Shown one piece after another: positions 1-7,693 of a stretch of 64,000 nt of DNA; within the stretch, counting starts at the first letter, position 1; each line of letters opens with the position of its first letter. The stretch is from JBGPQJ01 sp963829485. GTDB taxonomy: Bacteria > Chloroflexota > Anaerolineae > Anaerolineales > Villigracilaceae. The notes beneath the pieces were generated by a model. That model had not been told where the DNA came from, did no database searches, and was given only the letters and a program-made list of their open reading frames with translations. Location: the NCBI GenBank assembly GCA_963829485.1, contig CAWHIK010000007.1, positions 1 to 64,000 on the forward strand. Direction: 5' to 3'. Both the position numbers and the translations under genes were made by a program.

Positions 1-29
1 GTCCCCGAAGATCGCGGGGATAATGCACC
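1..29. repeat. 29-nt palindromic repeat, copy 1 (type I-E CRISPR-like)
   Basis: A 29-nt unit with a CCCCG/CGGGG dyad (positions 3-7 and 15-19) followed by GATAATGCACC. It matches the copy at 1019-1047 with one mismatch at position 8 (A here, T there). Length, dyad position and the GGGGATAA-type 3' half resemble type I-E CRISPR repeats, but only this unit is visible here, so it could be the last repeat of an array to the left, a dispersed degenerate repeat, or something else. Confidence 0.6.
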
Positions 30-224
30 AGGCGTGTGGGACTGCCGCTTCGCGGCGTGCGGCGATTTCAAGCAGTTTTCTACGCCTGAGCATTTTTCTT
101 GTTTGACGGCGTTGCGCCGCCCGCCCCAGCGCAGGTACCCCACAGAGATCGCCCCGCTCAAAGCGCGGGACAAGTGGGGCAGGCTGCCAGCCGTTAGCCC
201 GCTCTCTAAACCTAGAAGGCTTTT
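30..224. other. Hairpin-rich non-coding leader
   Basis: No convincing gene. The stretch has several GC-rich dyads: GCCGC (44-48) with GCGGC (52-56), and CCCCAC (138-143) with GTGGGG (174-179) enclosing an inner CGCT/AGCG stem at 155-165. A GTTAGCC sequence near 193-199 lies about 25 bases before the next gene and loosely recalls an integron attC core, but no matching partner core is visible. The function is unknown. Confidence 0.4.
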
Positions 225-986
225 ATGAAGGGTCAAACACCCAATAATCACGAGCACATCAAAATTCCGTGGAATTTTATTGGACAGATAATTCTAGCCC
301 TGGTCTTTTTTTACTTGCTGGGCTTGCTGATGAGTTCTTTAAGTTTCGCTGGGAGGAATGGAATTGACATACAAGCAACACAAACCATTTCTTCATTGGA
401 GGTCTTCGATAATTTTGGCTTTAAAGTGTTTGATACAAAATGGAATGAGTTTACCTGGGCAGAAGTTGGCTCAGGATCACATATTGAGCAACTCGATGGA
501 ATATTGATATTGTCGCGTAAAGTGGAAGGCTTTGGCGGACTCGTTGCCCATCGGCGCAAATGGTTGCTCAGTCAAATCAACTATGTTGAGAGCAGCCTGA
601 TGTTAAGCAGCGATATTCAAACGTTGGCTGGGGATATTGGCTTTGGGATTAATACTGAAATTGATGGAAATAAGTGGTTTGTCAAATGTGGAATTCAGGG
701 TGGGCAGGGTAAAAACACGGCATCAATTCTTTGCAATACAGCAGATGGATTTTCAACAACTGCTGTGAAAGCCTCATATGATACGTGGTACCTTGTAAGA
801 TTTGAAGTTGATTCTGAAAACGAAGCGATAACTTTTTTTGTTGACGGACAAAATGTTGGCAAATACCTTCCACAGGATATAAACAAGTTAAAAAATGCAG
901 AATATTCACTTATACTGGATGGGTCATCATCAAACAAAGGTTTTTTTACTGGTTCGTTTGATTATGTGCAATTGAAAAACAAATAA
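225..986 (+). CDS. Membrane-anchored LamG/concanavalin-like domain protein
   Basis: This 253-aa protein has one N-terminal membrane segment at about residues 20-42 (hydrophobic run around IILALVFFYLLGLL) and an outside-facing beta-rich domain. The end of that domain (WYLVRFEV...ITFFVDGQ, about residues 185-215) is typical of LamG/DUF1080-like jelly-roll domains that bind or cleave glycans. No catalytic residues can be assigned, so binding is the safer guess. Base composition is clearly AT-richer than the genes after 3.4 kb, and it stands alone between the two copies of the 29-nt repeat. That suggests an acquired cassette-like gene. The fold is inferred from sequence style only. Confidence 0.6.
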   Translation: MKGQTPNNHEHIKIPWNFIGQIILALVFFYLLGLLMSSLSFAGRNGIDIQATQTISSLEVFDNFGFKVFDTKWNEFTWAEVGSGSHIEQLDGILILSRKVEGFGGLVAHRRKWLLSQINYVESSLMLSSDIQTLAGDIGFGINTEIDGNKWFVKCGIQGGQGKNTASILCNTADGFSTTAVKASYDTWYLVRFEVDSENEAITFFVDGQNVGKYLPQDINKLKNAEYSLILDGSSSNKGFFTGSFDYVQLKNK

Positions 987-1018
987 GTCTTGATATCATC
1001 ATAACGGGCAAGCACGGC

Positions 1019-1047
1019 GTCCCCGTAGATCGCGGGGATAATGCACC
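1019..1047. repeat. 29-nt palindromic repeat, copy 2 (type I-E CRISPR-like)
   Basis: It is identical to positions 1-29 except T instead of A at position 8, and lies 1,018 bp away. It follows the stop codon of the LamG-like gene by 33 bases and is followed by unrelated sequence. No further unit is found at 28-40 bp spacing, so it is not an array at this point. Confidence 0.6.
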
Positions 1048-1206
1048 TGACAGTACCAACAACAAGGCGACGCATAAAAGCCCATTCCGGGGGATATGGT
1101 TATCAGTTACAATTTTCTCGTCACGCTTTAGTCTGTGGCGGAAAAATCTCCCGCAGGGGGATGATCCCTGGTTGGCTGCATTCACAACTCGTAAGAGATA
1201 GAAGAA

Positions 1207-2199
1207 ATGACAGATAAAGATATTCGCTTCAAAGTTATTCGGCTTCTCTCAGAGAAATTGAGGACTTATTATGTTTTTCCAGATATGGCGGAAAAACTAT
1301 GTGCGGGTCTCCAAAAACACCTGGACGACGGGGATTACGACGATATAACTGAAGATGAGTTCTTTGCCTACGCCCTTACCACCCATATGCAGGAAATATG
1401 TCATGATGAGCATCTGTGGGTCAAGTGGCATTTGAATTCCTTACCTGACGAAGAAGCATTGCGGTCAAGTAAGGAATGGAGAGAATCTCAACAACTCCAG
1501 GCTAAAGTCAACAACTATGGTTTTTACAAGGTCGAAAGGATGGCCGGGAACATAGGCTATGTGGATATCCGCTATTTCCATCGCCCATCATGGGGCGGAG
1601 ACACTGCAGTCGCCGCATTGAATTTTCTGGCCAATATGAGTGCCATTATTATTGATCTGAGAAAATGTTCAGGAGGGTATCCTGGAATGATTTCTCTGAT
1701 CAGCAGCTATTTTCTTGGCACAGAACCTGTGCATTTAAGCGACATTTATTGGCGGGATGATGATACAACCAATCATTATTGGACATTGCCGTATGTACCA
1801 GGTCAAGAACTTGATGATAAGCCCCTTTTTCTTTTGACAAGCAAGGAAACCTTTTCGGCTGGAGAGGGGTTTGCTTATGACCTGCAAGCGCGTAAACGGG
1901 CAATAGTGATTGGTGAAAAAACAAATGGGGGCGCGCATCCTGGTGCTTCCTACAGGTTGGATCAGCATTTTGAAGTGTTTATTCCCATTGGTTATCTTAC
2001 ACACCCCATCACAAAGCAAAATTGGGAAGGAATTGGCGTCACTCCTGATGTTCAGACTGAATCAGAGGAAGCATTAATGGCAGCACACAAAATGGCATTG
2101 GCGTTGATCATTGAATCATTCAGCAATTCACCTATGGAACCGTTGAAGGCTTTAGTCGCTGAGGCTCAGGAGGCTTACAAAGAAGTAGCAGGCAAATAG
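1207..2199 (+). CDS. S41 family peptidase (IRBP/tail-specific protease-like)
   Basis: 330 aa. The C-terminal half carries the S41 core: GNIGYVDIRYF (about 115-125), IIIDLRKCSGGYPG (about 145-160), a FLLTSKETFSAGEGFAYDL block (about 203-221) with the probable nucleophilic Ser in TFSAGE, and IGEKTNGGAHPG just after. The N-terminal about 100 residues resemble the helical lead domain of IRBP-like S41 proteins. No signal peptide or membrane segment is visible, so it is probably cytoplasmic, unlike classic CtpA. Such stand-alone S41 proteins occur as accessory genes in many bacteria. The gene is AT-rich compared with the rest of the window and has no operon partner. Confidence 0.85.
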   Translation: MTDKDIRFKVIRLLSEKLRTYYVFPDMAEKLCAGLQKHLDDGDYDDITEDEFFAYALTTHMQEICHDEHLWVKWHLNSLPDEEALRSSKEWRESQQLQAKVNNYGFYKVERMAGNIGYVDIRYFHRPSWGGDTAVAALNFLANMSAIIIDLRKCSGGYPGMISLISSYFLGTEPVHLSDIYWRDDDTTNHYWTLPYVPGQELDDKPLFLLTSKETFSAGEGFAYDLQARKRAIVIGEKTNGGAHPGASYRLDQHFEVFIPIGYLTHPITKQNWEGIGVTPDVQTESEEALMAAHKMALALIIESFSNSPMEPLKALVAEAQEAYKEVAGK

Positions 2200-2470
2200 A
2201 AATGCAGCTCATCAACATGTGCACGCCGTCACACTTTATGTACGGGGCGAGCTGCTCTAAGCTGGCGACCCCGCTCGGCTATGGTCTACCTCTTTAGGGC
2301 ACACATCCCGACCTTGCCGAAAGTTGACTGGAGGTCTCAAGAGAGCCGGCATGAAGCGAAACTGAGACCATCGGTCAAAAACTGGGCGAGGTCAGGAGAC
2401 CCACGCCCAGCAAGGATTTTATTGCCGACCAAGTGAATCTCAACGGTAATCACAAAAAGGAGTTCATGTC
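2200..2470. other. Non-coding spacer with two stem-loops
   Basis: No gene is seen in these 271 bases. Two perfect 7-bp inverted repeats lie in tandem: GGTCTCA (2333-2339) with TGAGACC (2363-2369), and CTGGGCG (2382-2388) with CGCCCAG (2404-2410). A GCAGCTC/GAGCTGC pair lies around 2204-2255. The last bases give a good ribosome site (AAAGGAG) for the next gene. It resembles the hairpin-rich spacers of gene-cassette regions, but no integrase is in the window. Confidence 0.4.
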
Positions 2471-2914
2471 ATGGATTGGGAACGCCTATTTCCATCAATT
2501 GATAAAGATTACACCGGCTCACGTATCCCTTTTTATTTCTTGATATTGATTGCCATTGTCAGCACAATCCGAAGTCTCATCCATATATTTGCACCAGACG
2601 GCGGAGCATATTCCATTGCTGGAATTGATATATCCGTACACGGCGGAACAAACATTGTAGCGATATTCGCTCAATGGGGAGCGCTTCAATTATTGCTCGC
2701 CCTTTTTTACTGGTTGGCAATATTTCGTTATAGATTTCTTGTCCCAGCCATGCTTGCCGCTGTGGTCATCGAACAACTTTTAAGAATAGGTGCAGGGCAG
2801 TTAAAACCTTTGGAAATATCCAACCCACCGCCAGGGGCAATTGGGAGCGAGATTCTTCTTCCTATTTCAGTTGTTATGTTCTTATGGTCTTTACGACGTA
2901 ACTCTAAAAGTTAG
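2471..2914 (+). CDS. Small hypothetical membrane protein
   Basis: 147 aa, about four hydrophobic segments (roughly residues 21-38, 58-82, 84-105 and 123-140) and short charged ends; the C-terminus ends in basic and serine residues. No family is recognised with confidence. AAAGGAG lies 9 bases upstream of the ATG. It belongs to the same AT-rich run of solitary plus-strand genes as its neighbours. Function is unknown. Confidence 0.65.
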   Translation: MDWERLFPSIDKDYTGSRIPFYFLILIAIVSTIRSLIHIFAPDGGAYSIAGIDISVHGGTNIVAIFAQWGALQLLLALFYWLAIFRYRFLVPAMLAAVVIEQLLRIGAGQLKPLEISNPPPGAIGSEILLPISVVMFLWSLRRNSKS

Positions 2915-2977
2915 AAATTTGCACCATTGCAGCCCAATACAGCGTGCGTATCAGGACTCGCCCCCACCGGAGGAATG

Positions 2978-3367
2978 ATGAGACCTAAACATCAAGTTTT
3001 CGCGATGAAATTTGCAGATGTCTATCCACTATACATTCAAAAAGCAGAACGCAAAAACCGTACGAAAAAAGAAGTTGACCAGGCCATCTGCTGGTTGACC
3101 GGCTATGACAAGGCAGGGTTGCAGCGGCAAATTAAACAGGGAAATGATTTTGAAACTTTTTTTGCACAAGCGCCTGCGATTAATCCAAACTGTTCGCTGA
3201 TCAAAGGTGTCGTGTGTGGCGTTCGCGTGGAAGAAATCGAAGATCCACTGATGCAAAAAATACGCTATTTGGATAAACTGATCGATGAACTTGCAAAAGG
3301 AAAAGCGATGGAGAAGATTCTGCGGTCATCCCGTGCCCAGCAAGAGAATAATAACGAAAGAATGTAA
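2978..3367 (+). CDS. DUF2200 family protein
   Basis: About 129 aa from the preferred start. The sequence matches the DUF2200 pattern throughout: FADVYPLYIQKAE near the start, WLTGYD, FFAQAPAINPN, GVVCGVRVEEIEDPLMQ and RYLDKLIDELAKGK near the end. The family is widespread and small, of unknown function, and often found among accessory genes. An in-frame reading extends upstream to 2927, but GGAGG at 2969-2973 points to the ATG at 2978 (ATG at 2975 is too close). It is followed after 3 bases by a methyltransferase gene, so the two may be co-transcribed. Confidence 0.8.
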   Translation: MRPKHQVFAMKFADVYPLYIQKAERKNRTKKEVDQAICWLTGYDKAGLQRQIKQGNDFETFFAQAPAINPNCSLIKGVVCGVRVEEIEDPLMQKIRYLDKLIDELAKGKAMEKILRSSRAQQENNNERM

Positions 3368-3370
3368 TTC

Positions 3371-4384
3371 GTGGAACTCGAGTTGCTACAAAACCTTATT
3401 GAGAAGACCATCGCAGACCGCAGGGAACTATTCGACGCCCGGCATGAGACGGCTTTTCGGCTATTTAACGGTTTCACTGAAGGCTGTGCGGCGCTGGCTG
3501 TCGACATCTACGCAACTACTGTAGTCTTTCACGACTATTCTGATCCTCCACAACAAGGTTCTCCGTTAGTCCAGGCGGCCCAGGAGATATTCCGGGCGCG
3601 CTTGCCGTGGATTCGCGCTGGAGTGCTCAAAATACGGAACAGTCCCCGCGCCGATGAAAGGCAGGGTCGCTTGTTGTTCGGGGAGGCGCCGGATTCCCGG
3701 GTACGTGAAGATGGGGTCTGGTATGCGATCGATGTGTGCCTCAATCGGGACGCCAGTCTTTATCTGGATACGCGGAATCTTCGGCACTGGGCGCGCCGCC
3801 AGCTGCAGGGCAAAACGGTTCTGAATACATTTGCCTACACCGGGAGCCTGGGAGTGGCCGCCCAAGCCGGCGGGGCGGCGCGAGTAGTTCACCTGGAACG
3901 CAATCGGAAGTATTTGAATGTAGCGAAGACCTCCTACACCTTGAACGGATTCGCAATCCAGAAATCGGATTTTCTAGCGGGCGATTTTTGGACGGAAGTC
4001 AGCCGGCTGAAGCGGTCCGTCGATGGTTTCGACTGCGTTTTCCTGGACCCGCCGCTCTTTTCCCAGACCTCGAAAGGGGTGGTGGATTTGGTCCACGAGA
4101 GCGCCCGGGTCATCAACAAGGTACGTCCTCTGATCAATGATGGAGGGTATTTGGTGACGATCAACAACGCCATGTATGTGAGCGGGCGGGAGTATATGGA
4201 GATTCTGGAACGTTTGTGCGGGGATGGATATTTGAGTGTGAAGGAATTGATACCGGTTCCTGCGGATTTCATCGGGTTTGCTGGGGCACAGGTCGGGGAA
4301 GTGATCGCTGACCCTGCACCGTTCAACCACGCGACGAAGATAGCAATTTTAAGCGTACGACGTAAGGGATTGCCTCATCCGTAA
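3371..4384 (+). CDS. Class I SAM-dependent methyltransferase, RlmI/RlmK-like (COG1092)
   Basis: 337 aa, GTG start 3 bases after the previous gene. Motif I is VLNTFAYTGSLG (about 148-160) followed by an acidic ribose-binding residue in HLERN, and motif IV is VFLDPPLFS (about 220-228). This is the layout of the RlmI/RlmK 23S rRNA methyltransferase group. The usual N-terminal PUA domain is not obvious, so the substrate may differ; the DPPLFS motif fits base methylation of nucleic acid. Base composition here changes to that of the rest of the window, marking the right edge of the AT-rich accessory stretch. Confidence 0.8.
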   Translation: MELELLQNLIEKTIADRRELFDARHETAFRLFNGFTEGCAALAVDIYATTVVFHDYSDPPQQGSPLVQAAQEIFRARLPWIRAGVLKIRNSPRADERQGRLLFGEAPDSRVREDGVWYAIDVCLNRDASLYLDTRNLRHWARRQLQGKTVLNTFAYTGSLGVAAQAGGAARVVHLERNRKYLNVAKTSYTLNGFAIQKSDFLAGDFWTEVSRLKRSVDGFDCVFLDPPLFSQTSKGVVDLVHESARVINKVRPLINDGGYLVTINNAMYVSGREYMEILERLCGDGYLSVKELIPVPADFIGFAGAQVGEVIADPAPFNHATKIAILSVRRKGLPHP

Positions 4385-4428
4385 AACCCCCAAAACACAT
4401 CATGCATTCGACGATGACAGGCCGGTAA

Positions 4429-4950
4429 CTACCTTTCGCCGCGCATCCATGCTGGCCACTTGCTGGTCGACGGCGGGTTGACCTTATCAATGGCCTGCCG
4501 GACTTCGTCGCAGAACTTTTGTGTGATGGGTTCCGGACCCATCCCGATATAGCCGAGCGTCATCCCTTTTGAATTAGCAAGCAAGCCTGAGACTTCCAGC
4601 CCGGTATCTTTGTTAAGCAGCGAAGTATAAGGTTTGACGCGAATAAACCGGAAGTCCGCGGCATTCACGTTGACGCTGGTTTGTTGATTGCCGCGCGCCC
4701 AGACCAGGTGCGTGGAGGTCATCAGCATGGCCGTGTAAACCGGCGGCTCCGCCTTACTGCCCAATAAGCCGGCCAGCCAGCCGCTCTCCTTTTTCTCAGA
4801 GACGGTTTCACAACACAATAACGTTTCAGTTTCAAGGTTGCCGAGGCTGTTCTTTTGGAAATATTCTTCGAGCGCGAGATGCAGTTCAGGCCGCACCTGT
4901 CCTACAGAACATTCACGAGTGGAGCGGGTATAGTAGCCCATTAGACTCAC
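4429..4950 (-). CDS. Hypothetical protein, PH-like domain candidate
   Basis: 173 aa, soluble. The middle (YTAMLMTSTHLVWARG, about residues 72-87, then alternating beta-type segments and a final helix VRQAIDKV) looks like a bacterial PH-like fold, but this is weak. The reading starts at a GTG (4950); an ATG three codons later (4941) is equally plausible. A TATAAT box lies on the same strand at 4989-4984. It stands alone between a convergent methyltransferase and threonine synthase. Function is unknown. Confidence 0.6.
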   Translation of the reverse strand: MSLMGYYTRSTRECSVGQVRPELHLALEEYFQKNSLGNLETETLLCCETVSEKKESGWLAGLLGSKAEPPVYTAMLMTSTHLVWARGNQQTSVNVNAADFRFIRVKPYTSLLNKDTGLEVSGLLANSKGMTLGYIGMGPEPITQKFCDEVRQAIDKVNPPSTSKWPAWMRGER

Positions 4951-4983
4951 TTTTTATTAGGGAGATGGGATTGGCTGATCTGA

Positions 4984-4989
4984 ATTATA
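4984..4989 (-). promoter_or_regulatory. Extended -10 box (TGCTATAAT) for the 4950 gene
   Basis: Reading the minus strand gives GATGCTATAATTC, a perfect sigma-70-type TATAAT with the TGn extension, about 35 bases before the start codon. No clear -35 box is seen. The same TGCTATAAT string precedes other genes in this window. Confidence 0.5.
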
Positions 4990-5140
4990 GCATCGCTGTT
5001 CAGCCACGATCCAACGACCGTGCCGAAAATTGAACACCGGTCTCATGCCAAATTTTTCGGGATTAATTCAAGATAATCGATCTCAAAAGGGGTGACACAT
5101 TCGCCGCCCCGGCCTGTATTTGCGTATTCGTACTACACGG

Positions 5141-6331
5141 CTAGTCGATGTATTTCAGCCCGGAGCCGGTGTTGAACAGGACGATGCGTTCCTGCGGATC
5201 GACCCATTTCTGCTGTATGAGCTTCTTCAATGCGGCAAGCGTCGCCGCCCCCTCGGGCGCAGCAAAGATTCCTTCCGCACGACCCAACTCATGCTGCGAT
5301 GCCAATAGTTCCTCGTCGCTGACCGATACCGCCGTCCCATGACTGTCGCGGATATCTTGAAGGATGATGGAATCAGCGAAGCTTTTTGGCACGCGCAGGC
5401 CGGAGGCGACCGTGCTGGCGTTGGTCCAGAAATCGCAGAAGAGGGCACCGGATTCAAACGCCCGTACGACCGGCGCGCAGCCCGCAGCCTGGACGGAGAC
5501 CATGCGCGGGCGATGCGCCTCCTTCAACCAGCCCAGCTCCTCGAGCTCGGCAAACGCCTTCCACATCCCCACCAGGCCGGTACCTCCGCCTGTGGGATAG
5601 AGGATCACATCCGGCAGGGTCCAGTCAAAGGCCTCGGCAAGTTCATAGCCCATGATCTTCTTGCCCTCCGTGCGATACGGTTCCTTAAATGTGGACAGGT
5701 CGAACCAACCTTCCTCGCGCGCCTTCACCCCCGCCATGCCTGCGGCGTCGCTGATCAATCCATCGACCAGGACCACTTCCGCCCCCGCCATGCGGCTTTC
5801 TTCCATGTTCGCGCGCGGCGTATCCTTCGGCATGTAGATCAAGGCCTGCATGTCCGCCCGCGCGGCATAAGCCGCCATGGCCCCGCCCGCATTGCCGGCC
5901 GTGGGAATGATGACCTTTTTGATTCCGAGTTCCCTGGCTTTCGAGATCGCAGCGGAGAGTCCGCGCGCCTTGAAGGACCCGGTGGGATTGCTGCTTTCGT
6001 CCTTGACGAAAAGATTCTCCAATCCAAGCGATTTTCCCAGGCGCGGAAGCCTGAGCAGGGCGGTATCCCCCTCGCCAAGCGAGACCATATTCTGCGGGTC
6101 GAGCACCGGCAGGAGTTCATGCCAGCGCCACATCCCCTTCAACCGGCTGTGGATCTCACTCCGGTCCACGTGCCGGCGCGCGTCTGCCAGGTCGTAATTC
6201 ACCAGGATGGGAGACTGGCAATCCGGGCAATACGTCAGGATGTCATGCACGGAGAACACTCTGCCGCAGCCGGAACAGGTGAGGTCCGTGATGTAGGAGA
6301 ACTTGGATGATGCTGTCGGATGTTCTGTCAT
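5141..6331 (-). CDS. thrC: Threonine synthase
   Basis: 396 aa. It converts O-phospho-L-homoserine to L-threonine with pyridoxal phosphate. The N-terminus has a CSGC...CPDC zinc-type element (about residues 19-38), common in this subgroup; the PLP lysine is in NPTGSFKARG (about 116-125), and the glycine-rich phosphate loop is PTGGGTGLVG (about 247-256). Full length for the family. No Shine-Dalgarno is obvious upstream of the ATG. No other threonine pathway gene is nearby, so it is transcribed alone. Confidence 0.93.
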   Translation of the reverse strand: MTEHPTASSKFSYITDLTCSGCGRVFSVHDILTYCPDCQSPILVNYDLADARRHVDRSEIHSRLKGMWRWHELLPVLDPQNMVSLGEGDTALLRLPRLGKSLGLENLFVKDESSNPTGSFKARGLSAAISKARELGIKKVIIPTAGNAGGAMAAYAARADMQALIYMPKDTPRANMEESRMAGAEVVLVDGLISDAAGMAGVKAREEGWFDLSTFKEPYRTEGKKIMGYELAEAFDWTLPDVILYPTGGGTGLVGMWKAFAELEELGWLKEAHRPRMVSVQAAGCAPVVRAFESGALFCDFWTNASTVASGLRVPKSFADSIILQDIRDSHGTAVSVSDEELLASQHELGRAEGIFAAPEGAATLAALKKLIQQKWVDPQERIVLFNTGSGLKYID

Positions 6332-6361
6332 GATGGGTAGATGAATTTTTCAACAAAAAAA

Positions 6362-6504
6362 TTAAGGAGGTGCAATAGGGATGTCCAGGATCAGGAAGAC
6401 CAATGTGCTGAGCAGCAGCGTATTAATCACTCCAGCCTGTGGGTTGTCTTCAAACCTTGAGGAAAGACAAACGGGTTAAGAAAAGCCTTCAAACGGTTCA
6501 ACAT
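6362..6504 (-). pseudogene. Remnant of a membrane sensor-kinase N-terminus
   Basis: Two tiny overlapping readings on the minus strand join into one recognisable piece: 6504-6427 gives MLNRLKAFLNPFVFPQGLKT and then a stop; 6430-6362 gives VINTLLLSTLVFLILDIPIA and then a stop. I recall this shape (FLxPPVF-x-[D/E]KT..., then a leucine-rich first membrane helix starting at LLNT) from the N-termini of Chloroflexota PAS/GAF histidine kinases. Nothing of the kinase body follows. Unlike the other broken genes here it is truncated as well as shifted, so it is probably real decay. The match is from memory, not a search. Confidence 0.45.
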
Positions 6505-6681
6505 GATGTCCACTCCAGGATGTTTTTGCTACCGACAAATAGACGCTGCTTATCGTCATCTTTCTCCCTGGGTAAACGATATGCAGAAACACGATTTACA
6601 CAATTTCAAGTTTAATTGTATCCCACTTTACCAGCCTCTTGCTCTACCTGCCAGCGACACGTTGGGCTGGAGACAACAAGA

Positions 6682-6709
6682 AAGACGAAAGATCTATCTC
6701 TTTCGTCTT
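6682..6709. terminator. Stem-loop, possible terminator for the 7148-6732 gene
   Basis: AAGACGAAAGA (6682-6692) pairs with TCTTTCGTCTT (6699-6709), an 11-bp perfect stem with a 6-base loop, lying about 23 bases past the stop codon of the minus-strand membrane gene. The T-tract on that strand is poor, so termination is only possible. Confidence 0.35.
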
Positions 6710-6731
6710 CCATAAGGAGAATACTTTTCGT

Positions 6732-7148
6732 CTAAAACAAACCGGCGATATGGAACCAGCGTCCGCCCGGCAGGAGGGAAACGCCGACGATGACCACCAC
6801 GAGCGAGGCAAGCAGGAAGAGAAAACCGTTCCGGTATCGGACGGTGTCTCCCTTGTCCTTGCCCAGGTTTGTGAGATGCGCCAGCACAACGGCAACGACC
6901 ATAATTCCCAGGTGCTCAAATCGATAGGCAAGCCAACCAAGTCCCAGCAATCCCCCCAGGACCAGGTAGAAACCGCCTAGCAGGAGTTGTACATCCAACA
7001 GCGAGGTATAGACCACCCTCAACCGGTTGGCAGTATCATCGTAGGGCTTTTTTCCAAACCAACCCATGCCGAATTTGACCAGCATGACGACGGCAACGAT
7101 AATGGTCACCCAGCGAAGGATGGAATGAAGGGTAAGGGCAAAAGTCAT
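6732..7148 (-). CDS. Small four-helix membrane protein
   Basis: 138 aa with four predicted membrane helices (about residues 8-27, 47-70, 77-97 and 107-127). The opening HSILRWVTIIVAVV resembles small cytochrome-b-like membrane proteins of Bacteroidetes and Chloroflexota, but no haem ligands can be assigned beyond the single conserved-looking His at position 8. It has a strong ribosome site (AGGAGG) 6 bases before the ATG. It is transcribed alone, from a TATAAT at 7198-7193. Function is unknown. Confidence 0.6.
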   Translation of the reverse strand: MTFALTLHSILRWVTIIVAVVMLVKFGMGWFGKKPYDDTANRLRVVYTSLLDVQLLLGGFYLVLGGLLGLGWLAYRFEHLGIMVVAVVLAHLTNLGKDKGDTVRYRNGFLFLLASLVVVIVGVSLLPGGRWFHIAGLF

Positions 7149-7192
7149 AAGAACCTCCTGTTTGAAAGCGGGATGATTACGTTAATGTCTCT

Positions 7193-7198
7193 ATTATA
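7193..7198 (-). promoter_or_regulatory. -10 box (TATAAT) for the 7148 membrane gene
   Basis: ATTATA on the plus strand reads as a perfect TATAAT on the minus strand, about 45 bases before the ATG at 7148. It lies back to back with the plus-strand TATAAT at 7230-7235, forming a divergent promoter pair. Confidence 0.45.
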
Positions 7199-7219
7199 CT
7201 TCCATGGATGAACGCCTGC

Positions 7220-7257
7220 CATTTTCACTTATAATCAAATGAGACAGGCGGAGGCGA
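7220..7257 (+). repeat. Promoter/leader duplicate, copy 1
   Basis: About 38 bases (CATTTTCAC.TATAATCAA.TGAGACAGGCGGAGGC, split here by single differences) also found at 9116-9153 with three or four changes. It contains a perfect TATAAT (7230-7235) and a GGCGGAGG ribosome site. At 9116 it drives the crotonase gene; here it is followed not by a start codon but by the GH16 remnant. One copy is therefore a displaced or captured promoter. Confidence 0.7.
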
Positions 7258-7276
7258 TTCGGAAAATACATCCATA

Positions 7277-7670
7277 TTGGGACATCAAGAAAATGGTAGG
7301 CCTCCGGAGAGATTGACATCCTCGAGTTCATCGGCAAGACGCCCAATACGATCCACGCCCCATCCACGCGCCAGGCTATTTGTGCGGGAATGGCATCAGG
7401 TCGAATCTCACCGTTCCCGATTGAACACACGGCAACTTCCATGTCTATTCCCTCGAGTGGCAGAAAAATGAGATCCGCGGGCTGTTCGATGATTAGGAAT
7501 TCTTCAAGCTGACCCTTGCCGACGTCCCTGCCGAATGGATCTTCGACCATGAGTTTTTCATCATTATGAACGTCGCGGTCGGCGGCAGGCAGCCTGGTTA
7601 TCCCGATGACACAACAGTCTTCCCGCAATTTATGCAAGTCGATCACGTCCGCGTGGACCAACGGCCGTAG
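7277..7670 (+). pseudogene. Remnant of a GH16 glycoside hydrolase (laminarinase/beta-glucanase type)
   Basis: Reading across frames recovers the C-terminal half of a GH16 catalytic domain. A LGHQENGRP piece at 7277 is followed, in the next frame, by SGEIDILEFIGKTPNTIH at 7306, which holds the GH16 catalytic motif E-x-D-x-x-E (7309-7326). Then, in a third frame, come IHAPGYLCGNGI, HGNFHVYSLEWQ, ADVPAEWIFDHEFFIIMNVA and PGYPDDTTVFPQ, ending at TAG 7668-7670. Besides two frame changes there are two in-frame stops, TGA 7422 and TAG 7494, and the N-terminal half is missing. This is true gene decay rather than read error. Confidence 0.8.
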
Positions 7671-7693
7671 TAAAGGAAACGGGACACCAACAC

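Noticed and set aside
30..224. Integron attC site before the first gene
   Set aside because: GTTAGCC near 193 is not a perfect core and no matching opposite core or integrase was found.
1..1047. A CRISPR array in the window
   Set aside because: Only two repeat units are seen, 1 kb apart with a gene between; no regular spacers or cas genes.
5339..6310. Long plus-strand reading opposite thrC
   Set aside because: It is the GC-rich antisense shadow of a clear threonine synthase; Arg/Pro/His-rich with no ribosome site.
6381..6479. A 32-aa plus-strand gene with AAGGAGG upstream
   Set aside because: The peptide has no recognisable features, and the same bases read better as the kinase remnant on the other strand; the AAGGAGG arises from the remnant's Pro-Pro-stop codons.
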